A stretch of 64,000 nt of DNA from Cytophagaceae bacterium (GCA_027491195.1 JAIXWQ010000009.1:62001-126000); one strand, 5' to 3'; shown: positions 40,819 to 49,251, numbered from the stretch's first letter. Notes: generated by a model from the letters alone, not told the origin. A program made the numbers and translations.

Positions 40819-42254
40819 GCGCATTTCTGATTTTTCCGCACCAGCTTTTCGATGAGACTTTGGCTCAGGACGCTGGTGTTTTTTACCTCATCGAGTCCGA
40901 TTTATTCTTTAAGCAATATGCCTTTCACAAACAGAAACTAATTTTCCACCGAGCAAGCATGCGCGCTTTTGCAGATCGACTGCGTGAGGCGGGAAAGACG
41001 GTTGAATACATCGATGCTCAAGATCTGAGGTCTTCAGAAGTCTCTCTCGGCGAGTCCATAAAAGGCGAAATTACCTTATTCGATCCGAATGATTATTTGC
41101 TAGAAAGGCGCTTGCGTAGGTCGGGCAACGTTCGTTTTTTACCTAGTCCTAATTTCCTAAATACGGACACTGCTTTATTAGGCAATCGCAAGCCTTATTA
41201 CCAAACTGCCTTCTATACCCAGCAGCGTAAAGACCGAGGCATCTTGCTAGAAGAAGACGGCAAACCGGTGGGTGGCCAATGGACTTACGATGCTGAAAAT
41301 CGAAAGAAAATTCCGAAAAACACGTTCATTCCGGCACCCTTTCCAGAGGCCGTTCCGAACACATACATTAACGAGGCCGTGAGCTATATTTCACATCATT
41401 TCCCAGATAACCCCGGGTCGAGTGACATGCCCTTTTCAGGCGCCTATTATCCGGTGACCCACGCGGAGTCGCAAGCTGCATTGGAATTGTTTTTAAGGGA
41501 ACGGATGCACTTGTTTGGTGATTACGAAGACGCGATTAAAGCACAGGAGAAGACCTTGTTTCATAGTATTTTAAGTCCGTTGATTAATGTGGGATTGCTT
41601 AATCCTGCTGATGTTGTGGCACGTGTCGCCACATGCCATGGCCCATTAAACAGCGTGGAAGGCTTTATTCGCCAAATCATCGGCTGGCGTGAATTCGTAC
41701 AATTGCTCTATCGCAAAATAAGCGTGCAGCAACGTACCACGAATTACTGGGGCTTCACGAATGAGATGCCGGCTGCCTTTTATGACGGAACGACAGGATT
41801 AGAACCCATCGATCAGACGATTCGTAAGCTCTTAAAAACGGGTTATAATCACCACATCGAACGCCTGATGGTGCTGGGGAATTTCATGTTATTGTGTGAA
41901 ATAAAACCCGACGCTGTTTATCGCTGGTTCATGGAAATGTACATCGACGCCTACGATTGGGTGATGGTACCTAACGTCTATGGCATGTCGCAATTTAGCG
42001 ATGGTGGATTGATGACGACAAAACCCTATATCTGCGGATCCAATTACATCTTGAAAATGAGTGACTACCCGAAGGGCGAATGGCAGGAGATTTGGGATGG
42101 GTTATTTTGGCGATTCTTAGATAAACAAAGGGAGACCTTCCGCAAAAATCCGCGTTGGGCGATGCTGATCAGTACCTGGGACAAGATGCCTTTGGAAAAA
42201 AAGGAAACGCATTTAAACAATGCAGAAGCCTTTTTAGCTCAGCTTTTTACTTAA
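40815..42254 (+). CDS. FeS-BCP/CryPro-type photolyase family protein lacking cluster cysteines
   Basis: A 479-residue protein of the prokaryotic (6-4) photolyase-like family ([59 protein letters not shown]). Members such as PhrB bind a 4Fe-4S cluster through a C-terminal YCxGC ... ACPF cysteine set. Here that region reads [19 protein letters not shown]: at least three of the four cluster cysteines and about ten residues are missing, while the FAD pocket looks intact. It overlaps the upstream photolyase gene by four bases and converges with the third family member. Confidence 0.85.
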   Translation: MSAFLIFPHQLFDETLAQDAGVFYLIESDLFFKQYAFHKQKLIFHRASMRAFADRLREAGKTVEYIDAQDLRSSEVSLGESIKGEITLFDPNDYLLERRLRRSGNVRFLPSPNFLNTDTALLGNRKPYYQTAFYTQQRKDRGILLEEDGKPVGGQWTYDAENRKKIPKNTFIPAPFPEAVPNTYINEAVSYISHHFPDNPGSSDMPFSGAYYPVTHAESQAALELFLRERMHLFGDYEDAIKAQEKTLFHSILSPLINVGLLNPADVVARVATCHGPLNSVEGFIRQIIGWREFVQLLYRKISVQQRTTNYWGFTNEMPAAFYDGTTGLEPIDQTIRKLLKTGYNHHIERLMVLGNFMLLCEIKPDAVYRWFMEMYIDAYDWVMVPNVYGMSQFSDGGLMTTKPYICGSNYILKMSDYPKGEWQEIWDGLFWRFLDKQRETFRKNPRWAMLISTWDKMPLEKKETHLNNAEAFLAQLFT

Positions 42255-43310
42255 TTTATTCCAATAGGAAAAGAAGCTATTGAACTCGCCTAAAAGTCCG
42301 GGAGAGAGCGTAGGATGCGCCTCCCGTATACCCTCAAAATGGGCATTAATGGGATGATCTCGGAAAATGGCTTTGATGTTAAGCGACGCATATTCGCCAT
42401 AATAAATCTGCATGCCTGGAATATTTTCGGCTAGATCATAAATGAATTGTATCGTCCGCGGAGACATCGGATGCTTCGCGAAATGACTCGGCTCTAAGAC
42501 CAAAATTCGGTTGCCTTCTTCCCCTTCATGAAAAGTAGGATCTAGGGTATAATGAGTAAACACGAAGGTGGGAAGATCTGCCTGAATCTCAAGTGCTTTC
42601 GTCACGGGTGGTGTGAAAACAAGATCCGCTTTCGCAGATTTTCTTAACTCTTCTGGCACCTGAAGCAAAGGCAATTCCTCGTACGTACAGTCTAAAAAAG
42701 TGCCCTGTTGTCTGCTGCCCGTATATTTATTGATGTTTTCTTGGTTCACATAATATAGCTTATTGCTAAAAGTACCAGCGCACCATTGCCAGCTCAAGGC
42801 ATTACTCGCTAAATCCCCATCCAATAAATGGTAGTACAACCAGGCTGCAGGTTCAGACCAATGGTATTTCCCCACATTGCAGGTGATGGCCGCCAGGTAC
42901 ATACGCAGGTGATTATGTAAATAACCGCGCTGTGGAAATGTGGCCAAGAAGGTGTCCAACGACCGAATCCCGGTCTCAGCAGATAACACCGCTTCCGGAA
43001 TTCCCTTGTTCAAAACTCCCTCTTGCGGATGGCGAATGTCTGTAAAAATTCCATCGCCTCTCTGAAACCAGGTACGCGTATAAAACTCCCGCCAAGCTAA
43101 TTCTTGTATAAATTTTTCCGCCTGTTCCATACCAATGCCGCGGTCTTTTAGTCGGGCTACGACTTGGGGTACTGTGATAAATCCGCGGGATAAATAGGGA
43201 GAAAGGTAGGAAACACCACCGTTCAGAAAATTACGGGAGCGGGCATAATGTGCGGGATCGAATGCATCGATTCGAGCATAAACGCCTTCAAGTGTCGTCG
43301 GAAATTCCAC
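42234..43310 (-). CDS. FAD-binding photolyase-like protein with reversed domain order
   Basis: A 358-residue protein. Residues 1-205 match the photolyase/cryptochrome FAD-binding domain (GGVSYLSPYLSRGFITVPQV; FIQELAWREFYTRTW; GYLHNHLRMYLAAIT; LASNALSWQWCAGTFSNK). The usual N-terminal antenna domain is missing, but residues about 245-345 look like an alpha/beta domain resembling it (NRILVLEPSHFAKHPMSPRT), so the order appears reversed. The GTG start overlaps the TIGR03643 stop (TAGTG), which indicates translational coupling. It converges with the other two photolyase genes with a 21-base overlap. Confidence 0.8.
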   Translation of the reverse strand: MEFPTTLEGVYARIDAFDPAHYARSRNFLNGGVSYLSPYLSRGFITVPQVVARLKDRGIGMEQAEKFIQELAWREFYTRTWFQRGDGIFTDIRHPQEGVLNKGIPEAVLSAETGIRSLDTFLATFPQRGYLHNHLRMYLAAITCNVGKYHWSEPAAWLYYHLLDGDLASNALSWQWCAGTFSNKLYYVNQENINKYTGSRQQGTFLDCTYEELPLLQVPEELRKSAKADLVFTPPVTKALEIQADLPTFVFTHYTLDPTFHEGEEGNRILVLEPSHFAKHPMSPRTIQFIYDLAENIPGMQIYYGEYASLNIKAIFRDHPINAHFEGIREAHPTLSPGLLGEFNSFFSYWNKLSKKLS

Positions 43311-43606
43311 TAGCGTTTGCTGATTTTATTCATACTGATGCTACGCTGCAGGGTGCATTTAAAACGGGGATCTACCGCAATGCGCTTTTGCAAATGTTTC
43401 GTTCCGCGACCCGTCATGCGTTTGCGCCACATGCGGAAACTTGACTCTTTGCTATTCAATCGCATGAATTCGATGACCTCTTTTTCTTTCAGCCCAAACT
43501 GAAATTCAATCGCCTCAAAAGGCGTGCGATCTTCCCACGCCATTTGGATGATGCGGTCAATGTCCTCGTCAGTAAACTTATTTGCTACGTCTGCACTTTT
43601 CACCAC
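43310..43606 (-). CDS. TIGR03643-family protein
   Basis: A 98-residue protein with the conserved core DEDIDRIIQMAWEDRTPFEA and QFGLKEKEVIEFMR, followed by SFRMWRKRMTGRGTKH, the signature of the TIGR03643 family, which is often found beside cryptochrome genes. It has a helix-turn-helix-like appearance and may bind DNA; the function is unknown. No in-frame ATG precedes the core, so a GTG at 43606 (or 43603) within the end of the DUF2256 gene is the likely start. The same frame runs further up to 43753, but that part is not coding. Confidence 0.75.
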   Translation of the reverse strand: MVKSADVANKFTDEDIDRIIQMAWEDRTPFEAIEFQFGLKEKEVIEFMRLNSKESSFRMWRKRMTGRGTKHLQKRIAVDPRFKCTLQRSISMNKISKR

Positions 43607-43715
43607 AGTAGATGATTTGATCCCAATTCTTCTCCCATTTCTTGCGCCAGGCGAAAGGGCGGTTGCATACGGGACAGGTTTTGGAAGGTAAATGTTGTTT
43701 CTTAACGCCTTGCAT
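43578..43715 (-). CDS. DUF2256 small zinc-ribbon-like protein
   Basis: A 45-residue protein: KKQHLPSKTCPVCNRPFAW then RKKWEKNWDQIIYCGEKCR, giving C14-x2-C17 and C37-x3-C41 with three conserved tryptophans, a clear match to the DUF2256 family. It lies in a different frame from the long open frame that covers the region. Its ATG follows directly after the T-run of the terminator of the upstream gene, and its 3' end overlaps the start of the TIGR03643 gene by 29 bases. Such proteins accompany cryptochromes in many genomes; their function is not known. Confidence 0.85.
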   Translation of the reverse strand: MQGVKKQHLPSKTCPVCNRPFAWRKKWEKNWDQIIYCGEKCRRSK

Positions 43716-43718
43716 AAA

Positions 43719-43750
43719 AAAAGGGCTTGCCTACAAAGACAAACCCTTTT
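43719..43750 (-). terminator. terminator between dinB-like gene and the DUF2256 gene
   Basis: On the minus strand, AAAAGGG-TTTG ... CAAG-CCCTTTT (one mismatch) followed by a seven-base T-run. The T-run ends at the ATG of the DUF2256 gene. Confidence 0.7.
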
Positions 43751-43768
43751 CATCTAAAAATGTTTCGA

Positions 43769-44284
43769 CTAGAACAACTTCTCTTGCGGAGGAGTCGCAC
43801 CTGCTAAGCGAATATACACGGTTGCTTGACCTCGGTGGTGTGTTTGGTGTTCAAACGCCTTATCGATCGCTTGGCCCTTTGTCATATCAAAACGCCCGAA
43901 CAGTTTTACCGACTCCGCCAATTTTGCGTCCGGTACGTTCTTGATTGCATTAATCGCAAAATCATAGGCCGCTAGTACTTTCTCCGTGACGCTCGCTTTC
44001 GCCACATCGTTTGATTTTTCCAAATCTTTTGCCGTAGGCGCAACATCCGTTGCTGTTCCCACAAACATGTAAATCGCATCTGAAAGGTGTAACATTTGGC
44101 CTGCGAAAGAACGCATTTCTTTCGTCGGTTTTAATGCATATCCAGTTTCCGGCATCGCATCTAAATATTCTTTCGTATAAGCACGAGCGCGCTCCCAGTC
44201 TTTTACTAGGTTTGCCTTAGGAGTTTGAGCGTTTAAGCCCGTTGCCATCGCTAGAATGGCGAAGAAGGTGAATAATTTTTTCAT
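43769..44284 (-). CDS. exported DinB-family protein
   Basis: A 171-residue member of the DinB/DUF664-like four-helix fold: EYLDAMPETGYALKPTKEMR is the first-helix signature, HLSDAIYMF and FEHQTHHRGQATVYIRLAG carry the histidines that normally bind a metal (H in LSD and the HHRGQ motif). Unlike most of the family it starts with a signal peptide (MKKLFTFFAILAMATGLNAQ) and is probably periplasmic. Some cytoplasmic relatives transfer thiols; nothing specific can be said of this one. Confidence 0.82.
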   Translation of the reverse strand: MKKLFTFFAILAMATGLNAQTPKANLVKDWERARAYTKEYLDAMPETGYALKPTKEMRSFAGQMLHLSDAIYMFVGTATDVAPTAKDLEKSNDVAKASVTEKVLAAYDFAINAIKNVPDAKLAESVKLFGRFDMTKGQAIDKAFEHQTHHRGQATVYIRLAGATPPQEKLF

Positions 44285-44288
44285 GGTG

Positions 44289-44444
44289 TTATAATTTATA
44301 AGGATTGTTAACTCGTTTATTGACTGTTTTTACCAAATTACTTTTAAACGGACTTTTTGGAATAATTTTATCATTTTTCCGAAGCTCATGTACGGTTTGT
44401 TTTCCCAGCATTCCGCCCGACTTGGCTAGTTTACTATTTTTCAT
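44289..44444 (-). CDS. possible small basic protein, 51 residues
   Basis: Open frame starting two bases after the PhzF stop codon on the same strand: MKNSKLAKSGGMLGKQTVHE is the start, the rest is rich in Lys and Asn (KNDKIIPKSPFKSNLVKTV). Close spacing behind PhzF and a sensible composition favour a real gene, but no family was recognised, and the frame could be fortuitous. Confidence 0.4.
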   Translation of the reverse strand: MKNSKLAKSGGMLGKQTVHELRKNDKIIPKSPFKSNLVKTVNKRVNNPYKL

Positions 44445-44446
44445 CT

Positions 44447-45232
44447 TTACACGTTAATCTCGCCCTGCAAATATAACACACTTTCTCCGGCTATTTCCAC
44501 GCGATCGCCTTTTAGCGTACAGGTCAGCGAACCGGTTCTTTGCGATAATTGAAGAGCGGACAAAGTGTTTTTTCCTAAAACCGAAGACCAAAAAGGGGTC
44601 AAACTCGTATGGGCAGAACCCGTCACCGGATCCTCATTCACCCCACAAGCTGGGCCAAAAAATCGAGAAACAAAATCTACCTTTTCACCCGGAGCCGTCA
44701 CAATGATCCCTCGCACGGGATGTATTTTCAAGGCTTCAAAATCAGGTTGAAGTGCTCTGATATCAGCCTCCGCATCATAGACGAACAGGTAATCCGTTTT
44801 GCCTTTGTAAACAGCGCGAGGGGCTTTGGAAAGTCCAGAACTATGAATGGGTTCTACATCGATTTGCGAAATCGTATCACTAGGGAAATCCAGAACGAAT
44901 TCGGCCCCTCTTTTTGTCACCGTTAACAGGCCGCTTCTAGGTGAATGAAAATTCACGAAATCTCCCTTATAACCGAGTTCGTGAAACACCACATGCGCAC
45001 TAGCTAAGGTAGCGTGGCCACATAAATCGACTTCTACGGTAGGGGTAAACCAGCGAATTTCATAACCCTCATTAGCGGGAACAATGAAGGCCGTTTCGGC
45101 CAAATTATTCTCCTGAGCAATGTTTTGCATCAGTTCATCCGGCAGCCATTCTGTTAAAGGACAAACGGCGGCGGGGTTGCCTTTGAATAATTTATTGCTG
45201 AAGGCGTCGACTTGGAAGATGGAAATTTTCAT
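44447..45232 (-). CDS. PhzF-family isomerase/epimerase-like protein
   Basis: A 261-residue protein of the PhzF/diaminopimelate epimerase fold. FKGNPAAVCPL, the NNLAETAFI block with the catalytic-type glutamate, VDLCGHATLASAH and CGVNEDPVTGSAHTSLTPFW are the family signatures in order in both halves. The substrate is unknown; most such proteins are not in phenazine pathways, and none is present here. It is followed by the possible small basic protein. Confidence 0.88.
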   Translation of the reverse strand: MKISIFQVDAFSNKLFKGNPAAVCPLTEWLPDELMQNIAQENNLAETAFIVPANEGYEIRWFTPTVEVDLCGHATLASAHVVFHELGYKGDFVNFHSPRSGLLTVTKRGAEFVLDFPSDTISQIDVEPIHSSGLSKAPRAVYKGKTDYLFVYDAEADIRALQPDFEALKIHPVRGIIVTAPGEKVDFVSRFFGPACGVNEDPVTGSAHTSLTPFWSSVLGKNTLSALQLSQRTGSLTCTLKGDRVEIAGESVLYLQGEINV

Positions 45233-45365
45233 GATGCTAAAATAACAGCATTTTCCTTAAACCCTTTCACTGTCAAATAAACTCCCAGCGAAAATTCCCA
45301 CAAAGCGATGGGAATAGCAGATCCCCCTGCTAGATATAAAATAGCGTAAATTATCAGTTTACTTG
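45233..45365. other. intergenic stretch without genes
   Basis: AT-rich sequence between the PhzF start and the remnant fic region. It contains a short inverted repeat TAGCAG-ATCCCC-CTGCTA of no obvious role. No coding region was found. Confidence 0.5.
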
Positions 45366-45392
45366 TTTTACTTTACATATATTAAAGTAAAA
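45366..45392. promoter_or_regulatory. perfect inverted repeat before the fic remnant
   Basis: TTTTACTTTA-CATATAT-TAAAGTAAAA, 10-base arms and a 7-base spacer, 40 bases upstream of the fic remnant start. It may be an old operator of that gene. Confidence 0.5.
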
Positions 45393-45431
45393 TAGCGGAT
45401 TTTTTATTTTACTTAATACAAACAAAAAAAC

Positions 45432-45674
45432 ATGATCAATTTAGCGAATTATACAGCGGGGAAATAGGTAAAACACCCGACGGGATATGCCTATTTTATG
45501 CCCACGAACATCAATGATTAGTGGGTTTGGGATAACCCACAAATAAATTCGTTGTTAGAAAAGGCAGCAAATGATCTCGTATCCGCTTTTGTGGCAGCTG
45601 GAATTTTAAAAGAAATGACTGGGAAAAATCGTAATAGGCTTTTCGTTTTCAACGAATACGTAAAGCTATTTTAA
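45432..45674 (+). pseudogene. decayed fic (Fic/AMPylator family) remnant
   Basis: One continuous frame reads like a shrunken Fic protein: an N-terminal part (MINLANYTAGK, stop, VKHPTGYAYFMPTNIND, stop, WVWDNPQINSLLEKAANDL) joined directly to the usual Fic C-terminal winged-helix end (FVAAGILKEMTGKNRNRLFV, then FNEYVKLF). In-frame TAG codons are at 45465-45467 and 45519-45521, and the catalytic HxFx(D/E)GNGR domain is absent. This is a deletion of about two thirds of the gene followed by decay. Recognition rests on memory of Fic N- and C-termini. Confidence 0.75.
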
Positions 45675-45692
45675 TATAATTGAAACTCGACC

Positions 45693-46433
45693 TTAATACC
45701 TCAAGCCCCAATACGGATTACGTTCGCCTTTGATCGAATCTTTGATGAAGTCAGCAATGATTTTTGTGTACTCCGCATCTGAAATTTTCTTGCCTTTTAT
45801 TTTCTTCAAATTAAACTCATTCGTGAGTTTTTTAAACTCGACTTTGCTAGCAACAATGGTCACGTCGCCTTCATTAATATCCAATTCTAAGATCAAACCA
45901 GGAAGACCAAAATAGCGCTCAGGACCCGCCATAACTGGAATGTCTTGTGCGAACCAAGCAGTGATTTTTTGGTTTTTTACCGTATCTACCGTTTCTGCTT
46001 TCATACAGATATAGCCCGCAACTTCCTTAATTTGATTTAAAATTTTCCAAGTAGGCGTGTGCAAGGTATCATCCACAATATAGGTTTTACCTAACATATC
46101 GATGTAGTCTGTGGAGTGCTCAGCAGCAAAATTCTTCGTTAAGAAAAAAGTCTCTTTTCTGCCAGACCAGCCTTGTTCTGTATTTTCTTCACCATAGGCA
46201 TACAAGCTTTGGTTTTCATTAAATGCTAAGGTCATTTTTTGTTTCCACCCTTCATCAGTACTTCCCCAAGTCAATTTAATCCGATCTTTTTCTTCGGCAC
46301 TTAAATAAGTCAGCCTAGACATAATATTTACCCAAAAAGTCGTGCGCTCATAGTGAACAACGCCCTCCTGTTTTCCTTCTTGACAGAAGGCGAAAAAGGA
46401 TACCAAAAACAATAAAATAGCGACTTTTTTCAT
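45693..46433 (-). CDS. GLPGLI-family exported protein
   Basis: A 246-residue exported protein with signal peptide MKKVAILLFLVSFFAFCQ. The defining motif appears as FGLPGLILELDI (residues about 182-193); upstream is the family sequence ITAWFAQDIPVMAGPERY. GLPGLI proteins are paired with outer-membrane barrels in many Bacteroidota, and this gene begins two bases after the stop of the barrel gene at 46437. The function is unknown; peptide or metal handling at the envelope has been suggested for the family. Confidence 0.88.
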   Translation of the reverse strand: MKKVAILLFLVSFFAFCQEGKQEGVVHYERTTFWVNIMSRLTYLSAEEKDRIKLTWGSTDEGWKQKMTLAFNENQSLYAYGEENTEQGWSGRKETFFLTKNFAAEHSTDYIDMLGKTYIVDDTLHTPTWKILNQIKEVAGYICMKAETVDTVKNQKITAWFAQDIPVMAGPERYFGLPGLILELDINEGDVTIVASKVEFKKLTNEFNLKKIKGKKISDAEYTKIIADFIKDSIKGERNPYWGLRY

Positions 46434-46436
46434 GAT

Positions 46437-49247
46437 TTAGTTTTTACGAAGTGAAGAGCTTAATCCTCGCATGTTGTAGGTATAACTCAACATTACATAC
46501 TGTGAAAGTGTTTTTGTTTTTTCGAAGCTCACGAAGTTTTGAAAAGCGTTTTGGTTTACACCTAAGTTCTTTTTAAAGACATCGTAGACCGTTAGTCGAA
46601 TCTCTGATTTTTGGGCTTTCCCCACATATTTATAAACAGAAACATTTAAAATAGGCATCTCTTGGTATAATCCACGCGTCTTATTTTCATACACCTTGTA
46701 ATCTAAATTATAAGAGAAGAAGGTGTTCTTCCCAAAATTCACATTCAATTCCGAACCATATTGATTGTTATAAATCGTCTGCTCAGGCAAGGCGGATTTT
46801 TCATAGGTCGAATTAATCAGGCCAAACTGCGCATTCAAATAAAAGGTAATTCGGTCATTTGGCGTAAAAGAAAGACGAGAGGAAATACTTCCAGAATTTG
46901 TATTCGTTTTCGATAACACATCATTTAAAAATAATGGGTTTCCCGCCGAGTTAAAGTCTGCGTTAATGTTCAAAGTACTGACCGTTTTTTTCAAAGGAAA
47001 GCCGAATCCAAAGTAGCCTACATAACTTTCTCCACCTGAAATATTCATTGGCTTGGTTAAGACAATTCCATTCGCATTAATACTCTGATTGTAAACCACC
47101 TGATTAACATTGTAATTATAGGAGAGATTCGAATAGAAGTTCAAAAAATTCGCCGCATCAAATAGATTAAATCCCGTGCTTAGGGAGTGATTCAAGCTGG
47201 GTAATAAATTCGGATTTCCTACCCGCAAGAACAAAGGATTGCTGTTATCAACAATGGGCTGCAAATCTCGAATAGATGGCTCTTGAACACTTTTATCATA
47301 AGAAAAAAACAGGTACCGATTATTTTTTAATTCTAAATCAATTCCAACTTTAGGAATCCAAGCCAAGTAATTTAAGTCAATTGTAGCCAAATTCGTAGCT
47401 CCAGCCGCCTTTCTGAAATCCCCTGTTAAATTAAAGTGTTGAGCCGCTAAACCCACCGTTACATTTACTCCATCTTTTGAATACCTAACACTTGATCCCA
47501 ACCGATTATAGGTTAAGTTGTTATCGTAAAAGCGACTTAAACTATCATTTCTAGTTTGCATCCCCACTGAACTGCGATCGGAAAGATCCCGATTTACTCG
47601 GTTATTTTGGAAACTCGTATTAAAAAATGATTCCCAATAGAATACCTTCGATAATGGCTCCACAAAAAAGAGACTTGACTTTACCTGCGTCTTCGTGGAA
47701 AAGTTATTTGTTAATTGATCGATGGCTTGAATTGAGTCCCGTAGTGTAGTTGCGCTAAGGAATTTATTCAGCGATTTCTGCGTAGATGCTCCATCTGAAT
47801 TCGCGTAATTATATCCAGCACTGGCAGAAAAACTACGGCCTTTTTTCGCAAATTTATGACGGAAGATAGCGGTATTTTGAGATGTAAAAGACTGCTGATC
47901 ACTTGCATTTGCAAGTTTCGTATTCCTTGGGTAGAGATTATTTTGAACGAGTAATTGCTGGAAAATTTGACTGCTCTGTGTCGAATTCCCTAAAGAAATT
48001 TTACCATTGCCAATCAATATCAATGTATTCAACGTATCTAACGTTTTCTCATAGCGCAAGCTCATTCGGTGGTTCGCAGAGAACGAAAGTTGGCTGGTCG
48101 TATCTGCAGAGTTTTGTGTTTTATCCTGAAAAAAGCGCTGTGTAGTGGCTATTTTATCAATCAAACGCTCGGATTGATTGAAGTAATAATTCGAACTGAA
48201 CTTGGTATTTTTGGTATCATAATTATAATTTGCTCCCCCAGAATAATTCTTAGAAAAACCATCACGTCTACCTCCAATTGGAATACCTAATTGTTCATCT
48301 CCATCATCAAAGGTGATATAGCGACTATTACCAGAGAAACCGAAATCAGCCTCATCCCCCCATGAAAACGCTTGACTGCCCCTGAAGTCTTGGTAATCAT
48401 CAAAAGACATCCCAGACTGATTCGTGTTATTCGCTAAACCAATCACAGAAACCTGGTTTTTCGCGTCGAATTTATTGTAATTACCTTTTAATTCATTTCT
48501 TCCCTCCGTCGCAATTCCTGCCGTTATTTTACCAAAACCGCCCTTCTTATGGCTTTCCTTTAATTCTAAATTAATCGTCTTTTCTTTCTTCCCATCGTCA
48601 ATGCCAGTCACCTTTGCCGCTTCCGTTTTGCCATTAAAAACTTGGACCTTTTGAATGGCGTCGGCTGCTAAATTTTTAGTCGCTAATTTAGGGTCAGATC
48701 CGAAAAAACTACGCCCATCAACCGTCACTTTTTTCACGGTTTGGCCCTGTGCTCGAATACTTCCATCCGCCTCAATCTCCATTCCTGGAAGCTTTCTTAA
48801 CAAGTCTTCTACGGTAGCTCCTGGTGGAACTTTAAACGAGCCCGCATTGTATTCAATTGTATCTCCACGAATACTCAATGGAGCTTTAGCGGTCCTAACG
48901 ACTACCTCAAACAATTCTTTAGAGATCGGCTTCATCGACAGCGCCCCTAGATCAAGCGACTCCTCTTGCGCCGGATTCACATCTACCTGCAAGGGCACAT
49001 AACTTACATAGGATGCTTTTAATAGATAGGGCTGGCGTTTAACATTTTTAAATACAAAGGCCCCTTGCTCATTTGCCCGACCAAAATTAACTAAGGACGA
49101 GTCCTTCGGTAATAACAACATCACGGTCGCTTGCGACAAGGGATGTCCACTGGTATCCACTAATTTTCCTAGGATTTGGACGCGGGTTTGGCCTATGGCT
49201 ACAAAACTGAACAAAAGCAGGATACTGAAGGAGAGGGTTTTTAGCAT
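46437..49247 (-). CDS. large outer-membrane barrel receptor paired with GLPGLI protein
   Basis: A 936-residue outer-membrane protein: signal peptide, carboxypeptidase-regulatory-like domain (SGHPLSQATVMLLLP), plug-like domain (ATVEDLLRKLPGMEIEADGS; VTVDGRSFFGSDPKLATKNL) and a long barrel of the outer-membrane-protein beta-barrel family. The gap to the downstream GLPGLI gene is three bases, so the two are one operon. A -7 box at 49252 is so near the start codon that the transcript would be leaderless or nearly so. Confidence 0.85.
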   Translation of the reverse strand: MLKTLSFSILLLFSFVAIGQTRVQILGKLVDTSGHPLSQATVMLLLPKDSSLVNFGRANEQGAFVFKNVKRQPYLLKASYVSYVPLQVDVNPAQEESLDLGALSMKPISKELFEVVVRTAKAPLSIRGDTIEYNAGSFKVPPGATVEDLLRKLPGMEIEADGSIRAQGQTVKKVTVDGRSFFGSDPKLATKNLAADAIQKVQVFNGKTEAAKVTGIDDGKKEKTINLELKESHKKGGFGKITAGIATEGRNELKGNYNKFDAKNQVSVIGLANNTNQSGMSFDDYQDFRGSQAFSWGDEADFGFSGNSRYITFDDGDEQLGIPIGGRRDGFSKNYSGGANYNYDTKNTKFSSNYYFNQSERLIDKIATTQRFFQDKTQNSADTTSQLSFSANHRMSLRYEKTLDTLNTLILIGNGKISLGNSTQSSQIFQQLLVQNNLYPRNTKLANASDQQSFTSQNTAIFRHKFAKKGRSFSASAGYNYANSDGASTQKSLNKFLSATTLRDSIQAIDQLTNNFSTKTQVKSSLFFVEPLSKVFYWESFFNTSFQNNRVNRDLSDRSSVGMQTRNDSLSRFYDNNLTYNRLGSSVRYSKDGVNVTVGLAAQHFNLTGDFRKAAGATNLATIDLNYLAWIPKVGIDLELKNNRYLFFSYDKSVQEPSIRDLQPIVDNSNPLFLRVGNPNLLPSLNHSLSTGFNLFDAANFLNFYSNLSYNYNVNQVVYNQSINANGIVLTKPMNISGGESYVGYFGFGFPLKKTVSTLNINADFNSAGNPLFLNDVLSKTNTNSGSISSRLSFTPNDRITFYLNAQFGLINSTYEKSALPEQTIYNNQYGSELNVNFGKNTFFSYNLDYKVYENKTRGLYQEMPILNVSVYKYVGKAQKSEIRLTVYDVFKKNLGVNQNAFQNFVSFEKTKTLSQYVMLSYTYNMRGLSSSLRKN

Positions 49248-49251
49248 GGTA

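Noticed and set aside
43607-43753. Upstream part of a 147-residue frame running into the TIGR03643 protein
   Set aside because: It translates a terminator and the DUF2256 gene in the wrong frame; the DUF2256 frame is clearly the coding one.
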